Under the pieces are notes generated by a model. It saw nothing but the letters and a program-made list of their open reading frames with translations. It was not told the DNA's origin and did no database searches. From Methylocystis echinoides (lineage in GTDB: Bacteria > Pseudomonadota > Alphaproteobacteria > Rhizobiales > Beijerinckiaceae), in NCBI RefSeq assembly GCF_027923385.1, contig NZ_BSEC01000001.1, positions 248,001-312,000 of the forward strand: a stretch of 64,000 nt of DNA, given 5' to 3'. A program made the translations under genes and the position numbers. Positions within the stretch are counted from its first letter, which is position 1. The number at the start of each line of letters is the position of its first letter. This document shows positions 9,164 through 17,705 of this stretch, in pieces.

Positions 9164-10543
9164 ATGCTTTTCCTGTTCTTCTTCCTGATCGCGCTCGCCG
9201 CCGCCAGCTATGGCGTCGTCTGGCTGGCCGACCAGCCGGGGTCGCTGACGCTCGAATTCGCCGGCCAGCACATCGAAACCTCGATCCCCGTCGCGATTGG
9301 GGGCCTGCTGCTGCTCATCGCCGCGATCATTCTGGTCTGGGCCATCATCGTCGCGCTGGTGCGCCTGCCCAAGCGCATGGCCGGCGGCTCGCGCGAGCGG
9401 CGCAAGGCGAAGGGCCTCGACGTGCTGTCGCAGGGCCTCGTCGCCGTCGGCGCCGGCGATCTCGCCCGCGCCAAAAAGGCCGCGCAGCTTGCGCAGAAGC
9501 TGCTTCCCGAGGAGCCGCTGACCCAGCTTCTGGTCGCCCAGTCGGCGCAACTCTCCGGCGACAACAACACCGCCGCCAAGGCCTTCCACAAGATGACGCT
9601 GAAGCCCGAGACCAAGCTGCTCGGCCTGCGCGGCCTGCATGTGGAGGCGAAGCGCCGCGAGGACGCCGACGCCGCCCATCATTTCGCGGCCAAGGCGCAG
9701 GACATTGCGCCGCTGCCCTGGGCGGGCTCGGCCGTGCTGCAGCATCTCGCCGCCTCCGGCGAATGGGACAAGGCGCGCGAGGCGCTCGAAAAGAGCGTGA
9801 CGGCCAAGGCCATTGATCTCCCCGAGGCGCAGAAGCTGCGCGCCGTCATCGAGACCGCCATGGCTGTCCAGCGTGAGCGCGAGCAGCCGCATGACGCGCT
9901 GCATCTCGCCCGGCAGGCGCTCAAGCGCCGGCCGAATTTCGTTCCGGCCGCCGTCACGGCGGCGCGGGTTTTGATCCGCCACGGCGACCAGAAACAGGCG
10001 ATGAAGCTGATCGAGACGGTTTTCGCCGCCAGTCCGCATCCCGATCTCGTCGAGGTCTATCTCGACGCGCTGCCGGGCGAGGCGAACAGCCAGCGCGTCG
10101 CGGGGGTCGAACGACTCGCCCGTCTCGCCTGGTCGGCGCCGGCCGCCCGCCACGCGCTGGCGGAAGCCGCGCTCGCCGCCCGCGACTTCGCCAAGGCGCG
10201 CGAGGCGCTGGCTCCGCTCGTCGCGGAAGGCGAGCATCCGACGGCGCACACCTGCCTGCTGATGGCGGAAATCGAAGACGCCGAAAACGGCCCGTCGGGT
10301 CCGGTGCGCGAATGGCTCGCCCGCGGATCCCGCGCGCCGCGCGACCCGGTCTGGATCGCCGACGGCGTCGTCTCCCGCCACTGGCTGCCGCTCTCGCCGG
10401 TCACCGGCCGGCTCGACGCCTTCGAATGGAAGACGCCGCCGCATTCCGTGCATCATCTGACCGAAGAGGGCCGGCCGAACATTCCGATCGCCTTCCGGTC
10501 GCGGCCGGACCGACCGGCGATCGAGGCGGCGGCGCAGTCCTAG
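9164..10543 (+). CDS. hemY: HemY-type membrane TPR protein
   Basis: A 459-residue protein with two N-terminal membrane segments (about 2-20 and 44-66) forming the HemY_N region, followed by helical TPR-like repeats up to about 380 and a proline-rich tail. This is the proteobacterial HemY, unrelated to the Bacillus protoporphyrinogen oxidase of the same name. It is genetically linked to heme synthesis, but its biochemical role is unclear. It follows the Mic60-like gene by 15 bases, forming a two-gene operon. The TPR repeats suggest a scaffold role at the inner membrane. Confidence 0.85.
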   Translation: MLFLFFFLIALAAASYGVVWLADQPGSLTLEFAGQHIETSIPVAIGGLLLLIAAIILVWAIIVALVRLPKRMAGGSRERRKAKGLDVLSQGLVAVGAGDLARAKKAAQLAQKLLPEEPLTQLLVAQSAQLSGDNNTAAKAFHKMTLKPETKLLGLRGLHVEAKRREDADAAHHFAAKAQDIAPLPWAGSAVLQHLAASGEWDKAREALEKSVTAKAIDLPEAQKLRAVIETAMAVQREREQPHDALHLARQALKRRPNFVPAAVTAARVLIRHGDQKQAMKLIETVFAASPHPDLVEVYLDALPGEANSQRVAGVERLARLAWSAPAARHALAEAALAARDFAKAREALAPLVAEGEHPTAHTCLLMAEIEDAENGPSGPVREWLARGSRAPRDPVWIADGVVSRHWLPLSPVTGRLDAFEWKTPPHSVHHLTEEGRPNIPIAFRSRPDRPAIEAAAQS

Positions 10544-10597
10544 CGCCCCGCGCCAACTCCATGGGAGAGAGGGGCGAGGGAGGGGGCCTTCCCCGCT

Positions 10598-11164
10598 CTA
10601 CCGCCCCCTCAGCCGATCCGACCGGCGGATGCGGACATAAAGCGCCCCCTCGCCGCCGTGGTGGCGGGCCGCCTCTCCAAATCCCACGACGACGTCGCGC
10701 AGATGCGGCGCCTGAAGCCACATGGGCACCACCCGGCGCAGAACGCCCCCCTCCTCGCGCGACAGGCCCTTACCGGTCACCACAATCGCAATCTTCGCCC
10801 CATCCGCCTGGGCGCGGCGCAGAAAGGCCGACAGCGCGCGCTGCGCCTCGTCCTGACGCAGGCCATGCAGATCGAGCTTGGCGTCGACGTCGAGGCGCCC
10901 GCGCTTGATCTTGACGCGGGTGCGGTGGTCGATCTCGGTGAGGGGGGTGGGCGGCGGCGGCGGCGCGGGGCGGTCGCGCGGGGCGACCGGCGCGGGCGTC
11001 CGGCCCGCTTCACGCAGGGGCGCGGGCGGCTTGGCGGGTGGCGCGGCTTCGGCCGGCGCCGTCGGCGGGCGCTGGCGGTAGGGCGTGACGCTCGCCGTCA
11101 CGATCTCCCACAGCTCGGCCTCGGCATGAGTGAGGCGGCGGATATAGCGGGGCGTGTCGCTCAC
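10598..11164 (-). CDS. Smr-domain protein
   Basis: A 188-residue protein with an N-terminal proline/alanine-rich linker (about residues 30-80) and a C-terminal Smr domain, a small nuclease-like fold. The signature LDLHGLRQDEAQRALSAFL and the later IVVTGKG motif are visible. The start codon ATG at 11164 overlaps the mltA stop by four bases, so the two are coupled. Smr domains are associated with nicking or RNA cleavage; the target here is unknown. The order tim44, mltA, smr opposite fxsA-secB is widely conserved in rhizobia. Confidence 0.9.
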   Translation of the reverse strand: MSDTPRYIRRLTHAEAELWEIVTASVTPYRQRPPTAPAEAAPPAKPPAPLREAGRTPAPVAPRDRPAPPPPPTPLTEIDHRTRVKIKRGRLDVDAKLDLHGLRQDEAQRALSAFLRRAQADGAKIAIVVTGKGLSREEGGVLRRVVPMWLQAPHLRDVVVGFGEAARHHGGEGALYVRIRRSDRLRGR

Positions 11165-12255
11165 GGCGCCCGGTCCGCGCGCGGCAGCAGGAAGGTGAAG
11201 TCGGCGTCATGGCGGACGCGGCCTGCGAGCGCTCCCGCCCGGTCGCCGGCGCCGAAAAACAGATCGGCCCGCGCCGCGCCCAAAATCGCCGATCCGGTAT
11301 CCTGCGCGATCATCAGCCGTTGGAACCCCGTCTCCGCCTCGCTCTCCCAGGGGACGCGCGTCGCGATCCAGAAAGGGAGGCCGTAACTCCAGATCGACCG
11401 GTCGACGGCGATCGAGCGCAGCGGCGTCAGCGCACAGCCTTCGCCGCCGATCGGGCCCCGTCGCCGGTCGTCCGAGTCATCCCCGCGGAAGAATACATAA
11501 GATAAATTTTCATGCATCAGCCTTCGGCCCGGCTGATCGGAGGAAAGGCCCATCGCGCGCAATTGCGCCTTGAGGCCGTCGAGCGACATGCTGGCCGGCG
11601 CGATCAATCCCCGCTCGATGGCGAGACGCCCGATCGACGTATAGGGCCAGCCGTTGCGCCCGTCATAGGTCAGGGCCCGCGTCGTCCCGTCGGGAAGCCG
11701 CAGCCGGGCCGACCCCTGCACCTGCATGAAGAACAGCTCGACGGGATCGCGGACATAGGCGAGCGGCGCCGCGCCCGCCGCCGCGCCGTCGACCTCGATG
11801 GCGCGGCGGACCGGATAGGGGACGAGGCGGCCGTCGGGGAGGCGCCGCGCGCTGGTCAGCGCTTCGCCCGACGGCAGGCGCAGCGGCGTTTCGTTCAGGG
11901 TGACGAGATCGGGCGGGCGCGACAGAACGGGGGTCTCGAAGCCCGGCCCGGGCGCAGGCCGCGCCGCGATCTCGGGCTCGTAATAGGCTGTGACGAATCC
12001 CGTTCGCGGCAGGCGCCAGGGGGAGAACCAGCGGCGGAAAAAGCTTTCGCCGCTGTCGCTGTCGCCCGCGAGCGCGGCGCGGGCGGCGGCCAGGAGCCCC
12101 GGCGGGGGCGGGCAGGCGGGGCGCTGCTCCGGCGCGCCCTCGAGAAGGCGCGCGGCGGAGCGGCGGAAAACCGCAAGGGCGGCGTCGAGATCGTCGCCGC
12201 CAAATCCCTCGATCGCCTCGAAGGCGACGGGCGCGAGGCCGTCCGGCGGGCGCAC
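11161..12255 (-). CDS. mltA: membrane-bound lytic murein transglycosylase A family
   Basis: Peptidoglycan-cleaving transglycosylase with MltA and 3D (double-psi beta barrel) domains. Visible landmarks are TGFVTAYYEPEI at about 92-103, EVDGAAAGAAPLAYVRDPVELFFMQ split around residues 185-205, the VQGSARLRLPDG block, and the catalytic region IAQDTGSAILGAARADLFFG near 325-345 containing the conserved Asp. The start is GTG at 12255. It directly follows the tim44 TAA stop with no gap and in the same frame. No signal peptide or lipobox is seen, which is unusual for an enzyme acting on the cell wall. The family assignment is firm; the export route is not. Confidence 0.9.
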   Translation of the reverse strand: MRPPDGLAPVAFEAIEGFGGDDLDAALAVFRRSAARLLEGAPEQRPACPPPPGLLAAARAALAGDSDSGESFFRRWFSPWRLPRTGFVTAYYEPEIAARPAPGPGFETPVLSRPPDLVTLNETPLRLPSGEALTSARRLPDGRLVPYPVRRAIEVDGAAAGAAPLAYVRDPVELFFMQVQGSARLRLPDGTTRALTYDGRNGWPYTSIGRLAIERGLIAPASMSLDGLKAQLRAMGLSSDQPGRRLMHENLSYVFFRGDDSDDRRRGPIGGEGCALTPLRSIAVDRSIWSYGLPFWIATRVPWESEAETGFQRLMIAQDTGSAILGAARADLFFGAGDRAGALAGRVRHDADFTFLLPRADRAP

Positions 12256-12936
12256 TTACACGGGTCGGGTGGCGACGAGCTTCCAGTTGGGGTCCGCGGC
12301 GCGCGGATCGCGCGCGAAGGTCCATAGCTCCTCGACCGGCCGCGTCGCGCCGCCGTCGAGCGTCTCTCCGGCCTTGTCCTTGAGCACCGTCATCAGCCGC
12401 ACCGCGAAGCGCACGGTGATCTCATTGAGCCGGGGCTCGGCGCGCGCCGCCTCGACCAGCGCCGAATCAATGGCGACGATAGCGATCTCCATGGTGTCGC
12501 CGGCCTGCTCGCGGCGGGCGATCTCTCCCGCGAAACCATCGAAGACTTCCTTGGCGAGCAGCGGCCGCAGCGTGTCGCGGTCGCCTTTGGCGAAGGCGGT
12601 CACAATGACCTCATAGGCGCGGCGCGCGCCGTCGAGAAAGCCCGGCCCGTCGAAACGGGGATCGGCGGCCGCGATGGCGTCGAGGCCCGGCTCGGCCGCG
12701 CTGTCTTTCTCGATGACGCCCTTCCAGCGCGCCTCGGGGGGCGGCGGGGCGACGTCGGTCGCCGGCGGCGCGCCGGGAAGCGGCGCGGGCCGCAGGGGGG
12801 CGCGGAACTGCGCCGGCGGCGCCTCCTCGCGGTCGACGCGCACGCCGAGCACGGCGCGAAGTTTCCAGACGACGAAGATGGCGAGGGCCGCAAAAACGAT
12901 GAGCGACGGGTCGAAAGGTTCGCCGGTCGGCGACAT
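12256..12936 (-). CDS. Tim44-like domain membrane protein
   Basis: A 226-residue protein with one N-terminal membrane helix (PSLIVFAALAIFVVWKLRAV), a proline/alanine linker, and a C-terminal Tim44-like domain of about 140 residues (FDGPGFLDGARRAYEVIV onward) related to the C-terminal domain of the mitochondrial import motor subunit. The ATG at 12936 is chosen over an upstream start because GGGAGA lies seven bases before it. The gene is divergent from fxsA. Bacterial members are thought to act at the inner membrane, but no defined function is established. Confidence 0.85.
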   Translation of the reverse strand: MSPTGEPFDPSLIVFAALAIFVVWKLRAVLGVRVDREEAPPAQFRAPLRPAPLPGAPPATDVAPPPPEARWKGVIEKDSAAEPGLDAIAAADPRFDGPGFLDGARRAYEVIVTAFAKGDRDTLRPLLAKEVFDGFAGEIARREQAGDTMEIAIVAIDSALVEAARAEPRLNEITVRFAVRLMTVLKDKAGETLDGGATRPVEELWTFARDPRAADPNWKLVATRPV

Positions 12937-13127
12937 TGATATCTCCCGGATCGAGCTGTTCTCGGCTACCATGTCGCGGCGCGCATGTCACGAATCAAGG
13001 GGCGTGCGCTTCGCCGCAGGCCGCGCGCTGTCAGGCGCTTGCGCGCGTTGCGCCGCAATGGCCCTGCGCGGCGGCCTTTCGAAGCAACCTCTGGGCGACG
13101 ATATCACTTCGGAGACGTTTGGGGATC

Positions 13128-13571
13128 GTGAACGACAAGACCAGATTCATCGGTCTGGCGCTGGGCCTTTGGCTCGCCTTCGAGATCGTGGCTTTCGCCC
13201 TCGTGCTGCGCGCCGTCGGGATGCTGGCGGCGATTGCGCTCGGGCTCGCCACCACGGCGCTGGGCCTTGCCGATGTGAAGCGTCTGCTCTCCGTCTGGCG
13301 CGCGCGCGGCAAGCTGCGGGCCGACGGCGCGATGGCCGATGGCGCCTTGCAGGCGCTCGCCTCGCTGCTGCTGATCCTGCCGGGCTTCGCCTCGGACGTC
13401 GCCGGCCTCGCGCTCAAATCGCCCTCCGTGCGGTCAGCGGTCCTTTCCCGCCTCCGTCAGCGGGGCGCGCCCCGCGCCGCCAGCGGACCGCAGACCATCG
13501 ATCTCGAACCGCATGAGTGGAAACATCTGACCGCGAGCGGGCGCGCTAAACGCAAGCGGCGCGCGCCGTAA
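13128..13571 (+). CDS. fxsA: FxsA family inner-membrane protein
   Basis: A 147-residue polytopic membrane protein. Hydrophobic segments are visible at about 7-45 (two helices) and 72-92, and the soluble C-terminus is strongly basic, ending RAKRKRRAP. The GTG start at 13128 gives VNDKTRFIGLALGLWLAFE, matching the family N-terminus. FxsA in Escherichia coli relieves phage T7 exclusion by F plasmid; its normal role is unknown. It is divergent from tim44 and precedes secB on the same strand by about 170 bases. Confidence 0.88.
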   Translation: MNDKTRFIGLALGLWLAFEIVAFALVLRAVGMLAAIALGLATTALGLADVKRLLSVWRARGKLRADGAMADGALQALASLLLILPGFASDVAGLALKSPSVRSAVLSRLRQRGAPRAASGPQTIDLEPHEWKHLTASGRAKRKRRAP

Positions 13572-13737
13572 CGCCCGACCGCGCCGCGCGGCCGCGCGGG
13601 ACGCCCTGCAACGACGCGTCACGCTGTCCCCACGCTGGATTGGCGTGGCTTCCAGGACCCGCGCGCCTTGTTCCGGCCCGGCAGACGTGTTACCCGGGCG
13701 CCCTTAAAGAATTTGCCGCAGGGCTGGAGATCCCGAC

Positions 13738-14214
13738 ATGACCGATACGAATGGAAACGGCGCAAATCCCGCCGCCGGGGGGGCGCCGGCCCTCAACGCG
13801 CTCGTCCAATATCTGAAGGACTTCTCCTTCGAAAATCCCAATGCGCCCAATTCGCTCGGGCCGCAGGAGAAGGCGCCGGACATTTCGATTCAGGTCAATG
13901 TCAATGCGCGCCAGCTCGCGCCGACCGATTTCGAGGTTTCGCTGACGCTCGACGCCAAGGCCGGCGAGGGCGCGGGCCTGCTGTTCAAGCTCGATCTCGA
14001 ATATGGCGGCGTCTTCCGCCTCATCAATATCCCGGAAGAGCAGGTCGGTCCCATCGTGATGATCGAATGCCCGCGCCTGCTGTTCCCCTTCGTGCGCCAG
14101 ATCGTGGCCGACGCCACCCGCGACGGCGGCTTCCCGCCGCTCTACATCGACCCGATCGATTTCGTCGCGCTCTATCAGCAGAAGGCGTCTCAGGCCGCCG
14201 CCGCGCAGGCGTAA
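13738..14214 (+). CDS. secB: protein-export chaperone SecB
   Basis: Cytosolic homotetrameric chaperone that keeps preproteins unfolded and delivers them to SecA. Family landmarks are [24 protein letters not shown], and the C-terminal [21 protein letters not shown] with [11 protein letters not shown], the SecA-interacting region. Length 158 is normal. It is transcribed alone toward the convergent dnaQ gene, with a terminator hairpin just beyond its stop. The ATG has a nearby GGAGA ribosome-binding site. Confidence 0.97.
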   Translation: MTDTNGNGANPAAGGAPALNALVQYLKDFSFENPNAPNSLGPQEKAPDISIQVNVNARQLAPTDFEVSLTLDAKAGEGAGLLFKLDLEYGGVFRLINIPEEQVGPIVMIECPRLLFPFVRQIVADATRDGGFPPLYIDPIDFVALYQQKASQAAAAQA

Positions 14215-14219
14215 GACTT

Positions 14220-14945
14220 TTACGCGGCGGAGGGCGACTGCTCTCCGCCGCTGTTTTCCGGGGACGGATATTTGTCCCACAGCGGCGTTTTCATCGTCGC
14301 GACGAATGCGCGATGCGCCTCTTCTTCCTCCACGCTCAGACGCGGCGCCAATGGCGCCGGACGCGCGCGCAGCAGATCATCCCGCTGCGCCGCACGGCGC
14401 GCAACCCCCGCCGTCGCAAGCGACAGCGCCGCCTGGCGACCCCCCCGCAATTCGGCGTAGACCTCCGCCAGAAGGCCAGCGTCGAGCAGCGCGCCATGCT
14501 TGTCGCGGCGCGAGAGATCGACGCCATAGCGCTGGCAAAGCGCGTCGAGCGAGGCCGGACTGCCGGGATGTAGCCGGCGCGCCATGGCCAGCGTGTCGAC
14601 GATGCGCGCGGGCGCCAGCGGCGGCAGTTTGAGCAGGCCGAATTCAGCGTTGAGAAAGCGCACGTCGAAGTCGGCGTTATGCGCGACCATCGGGCTATCT
14701 TCGAGAAAATCGACGAATTCCCGCGCGATCTCGCGAAATTTCCTGTGCTGCGAAAGGAACTCCCGGGAGAGCCCGTGGACGCGGAAAGCTTCCTCGGGCA
14801 TGTCGCGTTCGGGATCGATGTAAACGTGAAAGACGCGCCCGCTCGGAATGAGATTCAGGATCTCGACCGCGCCGATCTCGACGACGCGATGACCGTCTTT
14901 CGGATCGAGGCCGGTGGTTTCAGTGTCGAAAACGATTTCGCGCAT
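14220..14945 (-). CDS. dnaQ: DNA polymerase III epsilon subunit
   Basis: Proofreading 3'-5' exonuclease of the replicative polymerase. The three DEDDh exonuclease motifs are intact: FDTETTGLDPKDGHRVVEIG (ExoI, with the two acidic residues), HNADFDVRFLNAEF (ExoII), and HGALLDAGLLAEVY (ExoIII, His and Asp). The C-terminal region from about 180 is divergent and basic, then Ser/Pro-rich, as expected for the alpha-subunit-binding tail. The 241-residue length is normal. It lies downstream of coaE on the minus strand with a 48-base gap, in the familiar maf, coaE, dnaQ order. Confidence 0.96.
   Translation of the reverse strand: MREIVFDTETTGLDPKDGHRVVEIGAVEILNLIPSGRVFHVYIDPERDMPEEAFRVHGLSREFLSQHRKFREIAREFVDFLEDSPMVAHNADFDVRFLNAEFGLLKLPPLAPARIVDTLAMARRLHPGSPASLDALCQRYGVDLSRRDKHGALLDAGLLAEVYAELRGGRQAALSLATAGVARRAAQRDDLLRARPAPLAPRLSVEEEEAHRAFVATMKTPLWDKYPSPENSGGEQSPSAA
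14224..14257 (+). terminator. rho-independent terminator of secB
   Basis: A nine-base stem GCGGCGGAG / CTCCGCCGC with a ten-base loop, followed by TGTTTT. It begins nine bases after the secB stop and lies inside the last codons of the convergent dnaQ gene. Confidence 0.65.
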
Positions 14946-14993
14946 GAGCTTCCGCTGGTTTTTACAAGGCCGCGCGACGTCGCGACCACATTC

Positions 14994-15581
14994 TCAAGCC
15001 TTTTCATCGAGCGCCCGAAGAATCGCCGCCACGTCAGCTCGCGCCGCGTCGATTCCCGCACCGGTGTCGACAACGAAATCCGCGCGCGCCCGCTTTTCGC
15101 TGTCGGGAACCTGCTTCGCCAGAATGGCCGCAAATTTCTCTTCCGTCATGCCGGGTCGCGCCAGAACGCGCGCTTTTTGCACATCTTCCGGCGCAGAAAC
15201 GACGACGATGACGTCGACGCTGGTCTCCGCCCCCGTCTCGAACAGCAGCGGCACATCATAAACGACGATCTTCGCACCCTGCTGTTCCTGCTCGCGCAAG
15301 AAGGCGTCGCGCGCCGCCCAGACCAGCGGATGCACGATCGCCTCGAGCCGTTTCAGCGCTTCGGCATCGGCCAGAACGCGCTGGGCGAGTTTCCCGCGAT
15401 CCACGACGCCGTCGACGACGACGCCCGGAAACGCCAGTTCGATGGGAGCGACCGCCGCGCCGCGATAGAGATCGTGCACGATCTGATCCGAATCGAGTAC
15501 GGCGATCCCCAGCTCGCGGAACATCTGCGCGGTCGTCGATTTCCCCATGCCGATGGAGCCGGTGAGGCCGATCCTGATCAT
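14994..15581 (-). CDS. coaE: dephospho-CoA kinase
   Basis: Catalyses the last step of coenzyme A synthesis, phosphorylation of dephospho-CoA by ATP. The P-loop [17 protein letters not shown] is at the N-terminus, and [11 protein letters not shown] and [12 protein letters not shown] follow as in the family. Length of 195 residues is standard. The gene starts seven bases after the maf stop, so the two are probably cotranscribed. Many relatives have aroE between these genes; it is not present here. Confidence 0.95.
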   Translation of the reverse strand: MIRIGLTGSIGMGKSTTAQMFRELGIAVLDSDQIVHDLYRGAAVAPIELAFPGVVVDGVVDRGKLAQRVLADAEALKRLEAIVHPLVWAARDAFLREQEQQGAKIVVYDVPLLFETGAETSVDVIVVVSAPEDVQKARVLARPGMTEEKFAAILAKQVPDSEKRARADFVVDTGAGIDAARADVAAILRALDEKA

Positions 15582-15588
15582 GTGGCGC

Positions 15589-16206
15589 TCACGTCATCAC
15601 CACGCCGAGACGGCGCAGCGCGTCGAGCAGCGGCAGGATCGGCAATCCCATGATCGTCCAGTGATCCCCCGAGACGCTCTCGAAAAGCTGCGCGCCGAGC
15701 CCCTCGACCTGATAGGCGCCGGCTGACGCCAGCGCGGCGTCTCCCATCGCATCGAGATAGGCCGCGATGAATTCGTCGCTCAAGGGGCGCATCGCCAGAT
15801 CGGCGTGGGCGAGCGTCTCGAACAGGATGGCGCCGTCTCGCACGAGCGCCAGAGCCGAGTGCAGACGGTGACGGCGCGCCGACAGAAAGCGCAGCAGCTC
15901 GGCGGCTTTTTCGCACGTTTCGGGCTTGCCGAAGAGGCGCGCGCCGCAGCTCGCCACCTGATCCGCGCCCAGCACCAGCCGCCCCGGCGCGGCGGCGGAG
16001 ACAGCCAGCGCCTTGGCGCGGGCGAGCGCGGCCGCGACGGCGTCGGGGCCGACGTCGCCAAGCGCTGATTCGATGGCCCGTTCGTCGACATCCGCCGGGC
16101 GGGCCTCGAAATGAAGGCCCGCCTGGGCGAGAACCTGACGCCGGCCGGCGCTTTTCGATGCGAGAATCAGCGGCGCGTCGGCGCGCCAGAAACAAGCCTG
16201 AGACAC
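15589..16206 (-). CDS. maf: Maf-like nucleoside triphosphate pyrophosphatase
   Basis: House-cleaning pyrophosphatase that hydrolyses non-canonical or m7G-type nucleoside triphosphates. Motifs visible: [18 protein letters not shown] at the N-terminus, [14 protein letters not shown], and [11 protein letters not shown], the position of the catalytic acidic residue. The 205-residue length is normal. Start is GTG at 16206 ([15 protein letters not shown]); a shorter start is not obvious. It is the first gene left of the proposed origin and is transcribed away from it. Confidence 0.9.
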   Translation of the reverse strand: MSQACFWRADAPLILASKSAGRRQVLAQAGLHFEARPADVDERAIESALGDVGPDAVAAALARAKALAVSAAAPGRLVLGADQVASCGARLFGKPETCEKAAELLRFLSARRHRLHSALALVRDGAILFETLAHADLAMRPLSDEFIAAYLDAMGDAALASAGAYQVEGLGAQLFESVSGDHWTIMGLPILPLLDALRRLGVVMT

Positions 16207-16345
16207 GGCCTCATCTTTCCACAGCGGTGCTGACGATGCGGGAACAGCGGGGACAATTCATGCGGGCTGGACCCGACGCTGTCGACAGCTGGGCATATCC
16301 CCGGGAAGCTTTCAACAGGGAAACCACTGTCGCAAACGAAGCCGT

Positions 16346-16365
16346 GAATCCGCGACTCTTGACTC
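16346..16365. promoter_or_regulatory. cluster of CcrM-type GANTC sites
   Basis: GAATC at 16346, GACTC at 16354 and GACTC at 16361, with a fourth (GAATC) at 16479. GANTC is the target of the alphaproteobacterial cell-cycle methyltransferase CcrM. Three sites in 20 bases is far above random density. Confidence 0.6.
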
Positions 16366-16392
16366 ATACACATCAAACGACGCTGTTGTCCC

Positions 16393-16401
16393 TGTGGATA
16401 A
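16393..16401 (-). promoter_or_regulatory. DnaA box (perfect)
   Basis: TGTGGATAA, the exact complement of the consensus TTATCCACA bound by the initiator DnaA. Confidence 0.75.
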
Positions 16402-16491
16402 GATCCTGTAATGAATTGTATTCATTAAGATAAAGGCGTTTTCCGCGCTTTTCCGGCGCGAGCGCTGAAAACTGTCCCGAATCGTCAGGCT

Positions 16492-16500
16492 TGTGGATAG
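16492..16500 (-). promoter_or_regulatory. DnaA box (one mismatch)
   Basis: TGTGGATAG, same orientation as the perfect box, 99 bases further toward hemE. Confidence 0.55.
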
Positions 16501-16535
16501 AGGGCGAACGGATCGTAAGCACCCCGATCGGCTGG

Positions 16536-16550
16536 TTAATAAAAAGTTAA
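16536..16550. promoter_or_regulatory. CtrA box 1
   Basis: Perfect TTAA-N7-TTAA (spacer TAAAAAG), the binding sequence of the cell-cycle regulator CtrA, which represses initiation in Caulobacter. It lies about 100 bases before the hemE start. Confidence 0.65.
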
Positions 16551-16562
16551 TTCAGTTCTCTT

Positions 16563-16577
16563 TTAAAGAGATTTTAA
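16563..16577. promoter_or_regulatory. CtrA box 2
   Basis: Second perfect TTAA-N7-TTAA (spacer AGAGATT), 27 bases after the first. Together they lie on one AT-rich segment that could serve both origin and hemE promoter. Confidence 0.65.
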
Positions 16578-16649
16578 TTTTTGGCGCTTTCGCGCTACCT
16601 CCGGGTCTCGAGACCTGCGGTCACTGGCCAGCCTATCGGGAGACGTGCC

Positions 16650-17678
16650 TTGAGCGATGAGAAACGCCTGATTTCGGCCCTGCGCGGCAAAGCGCAGGAC
16701 ATTCCGCCGATGTGGCTGATGCGTCAGGCGGGACGCTATCTGCCCGAATATCGGGCGCTGCGTTCGGAGGCCCGGAGCTTTCTCGATTTCTGCTACACGC
16801 CCGCCATGGCGGCGGAAGTGACCCTGCAGCCGATCCGGCGCTTTCACTTCGACGCGGCGATCCTCTTCTCGGACATTCTCGTCATTCCCGACGCGATGGG
16901 CCAGACGGTTTCCTTCGAGACGGGCGAAGGCCCGAGGCTCGATCCCATCGAGACGCCGGAAGGCGTGGCGGCGCTCGGCCGCTTCGACATCGAGAAGCTT
17001 GCGCCGGTGTTCGAGACGATCGACCGGGTGAAAAGCGCGCTTCCCAAAGACGTCGCCTTCATCGGCTTTTGCGGCGCGCCCTGGACGGTCGCGAGCTACA
17101 TGATCGCCGGCAAGGGCACGCCGGATCAGGCGCCGGCGCGGCTTTTCGCCTTCCGGCACCACGACGCCTTCCAACAGCTCATCGACCGGCTCGTCGAAGC
17201 CTCCGTGGCCTATCTGCTCCGCCAGATCGACGCCGGCGTCGAGGTCGTGCAGATCTTCGACAGCTGGGCGGGCGTGCTGCCTGCCAATGAATTCGAGGCC
17301 TGGTGCGCCGCGCCCATCGCCCGCATGGTGACGATGCTGAAAGAGAAGCGGCCGGAGGTTCCGGTCATCGCTTTCGTGCGCGGCGCCGACGCCCATCTGC
17401 CCGGGCTGACCCGCCGGCTCGGCGCGGCCGGCTACGGGCTCGATACGGCGCTCGATCCGAAATGGGCGGTCGCGGAAACGGCGGCGACGGTCTGCCTGCA
17501 AGGCAATCTCGATCCGCTGGCGCTCATCGCGGGCGGCGCGGCGCTCGACCGGGAAGTCGATACGATTCTGGAGGCGTTCCGCGGCCGGCCGCATATTTTC
17601 AACCTCGGCCACGGCATTCTGCCCCAGACGCCAATCGAGCATGTCGAAAGGCTGGTCGCGCGGGTGCGGCGCGGTTAA
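16650..17678 (+). CDS. hemE: uroporphyrinogen decarboxylase
   Basis: Decarboxylates uroporphyrinogen III to coproporphyrinogen III in tetrapyrrole synthesis, cytoplasmic. Signatures PPMWLMRQAGRYLPEYRAL and GFCGAPWTVASYMIAGKG are intact. The start is taken as TTG at 16650 (LSDEKRLISALRG), with GGGAGA about seven bases upstream; this gives 342 residues, the usual length. A TTG at 16581 would place the start inside the AT-rich origin region and is less likely. It is the first gene right of the proposed origin and is followed by hemJ after 27 bases. Confidence 0.95.
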   Translation: MSDEKRLISALRGKAQDIPPMWLMRQAGRYLPEYRALRSEARSFLDFCYTPAMAAEVTLQPIRRFHFDAAILFSDILVIPDAMGQTVSFETGEGPRLDPIETPEGVAALGRFDIEKLAPVFETIDRVKSALPKDVAFIGFCGAPWTVASYMIAGKGTPDQAPARLFAFRHHDAFQQLIDRLVEASVAYLLRQIDAGVEVVQIFDSWAGVLPANEFEAWCAAPIARMVTMLKEKRPEVPVIAFVRGADAHLPGLTRRLGAAGYGLDTALDPKWAVAETAATVCLQGNLDPLALIAGGAALDREVDTILEAFRGRPHIFNLGHGILPQTPIEHVERLVARVRRG

Positions 17679-17705
17679 GATTCACGTTTGCAGTTGAGGC
17701 GATGC

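Larger units (their letters stand above)
16207..16649. other. oriC: probable chromosomal replication origin (oriC)
   Basis: A 443-base gap between maf and hemE that codes for nothing evident. It holds a perfect DnaA box (16393-16401), a one-mismatch box (16492-16500), a weaker one at 16215-16223, four GANTC methylation sites (16346, 16354, 16361, 16479) and two perfect TTAA-N7-TTAA CtrA boxes. An AT-rich stretch at 16536-16580 could be the unwinding element. The site beside hemE and near rho, mnmE, mnmG and parAB matches the origin location known in Caulobacter and relatives. Flanking genes diverge from it. Confidence 0.8.

Noticed and set aside
16215..16223. Third DnaA box (CTTTCCACA)
   Set aside because: Two mismatches; kept only as a weak note under the origin, not a separate feature.
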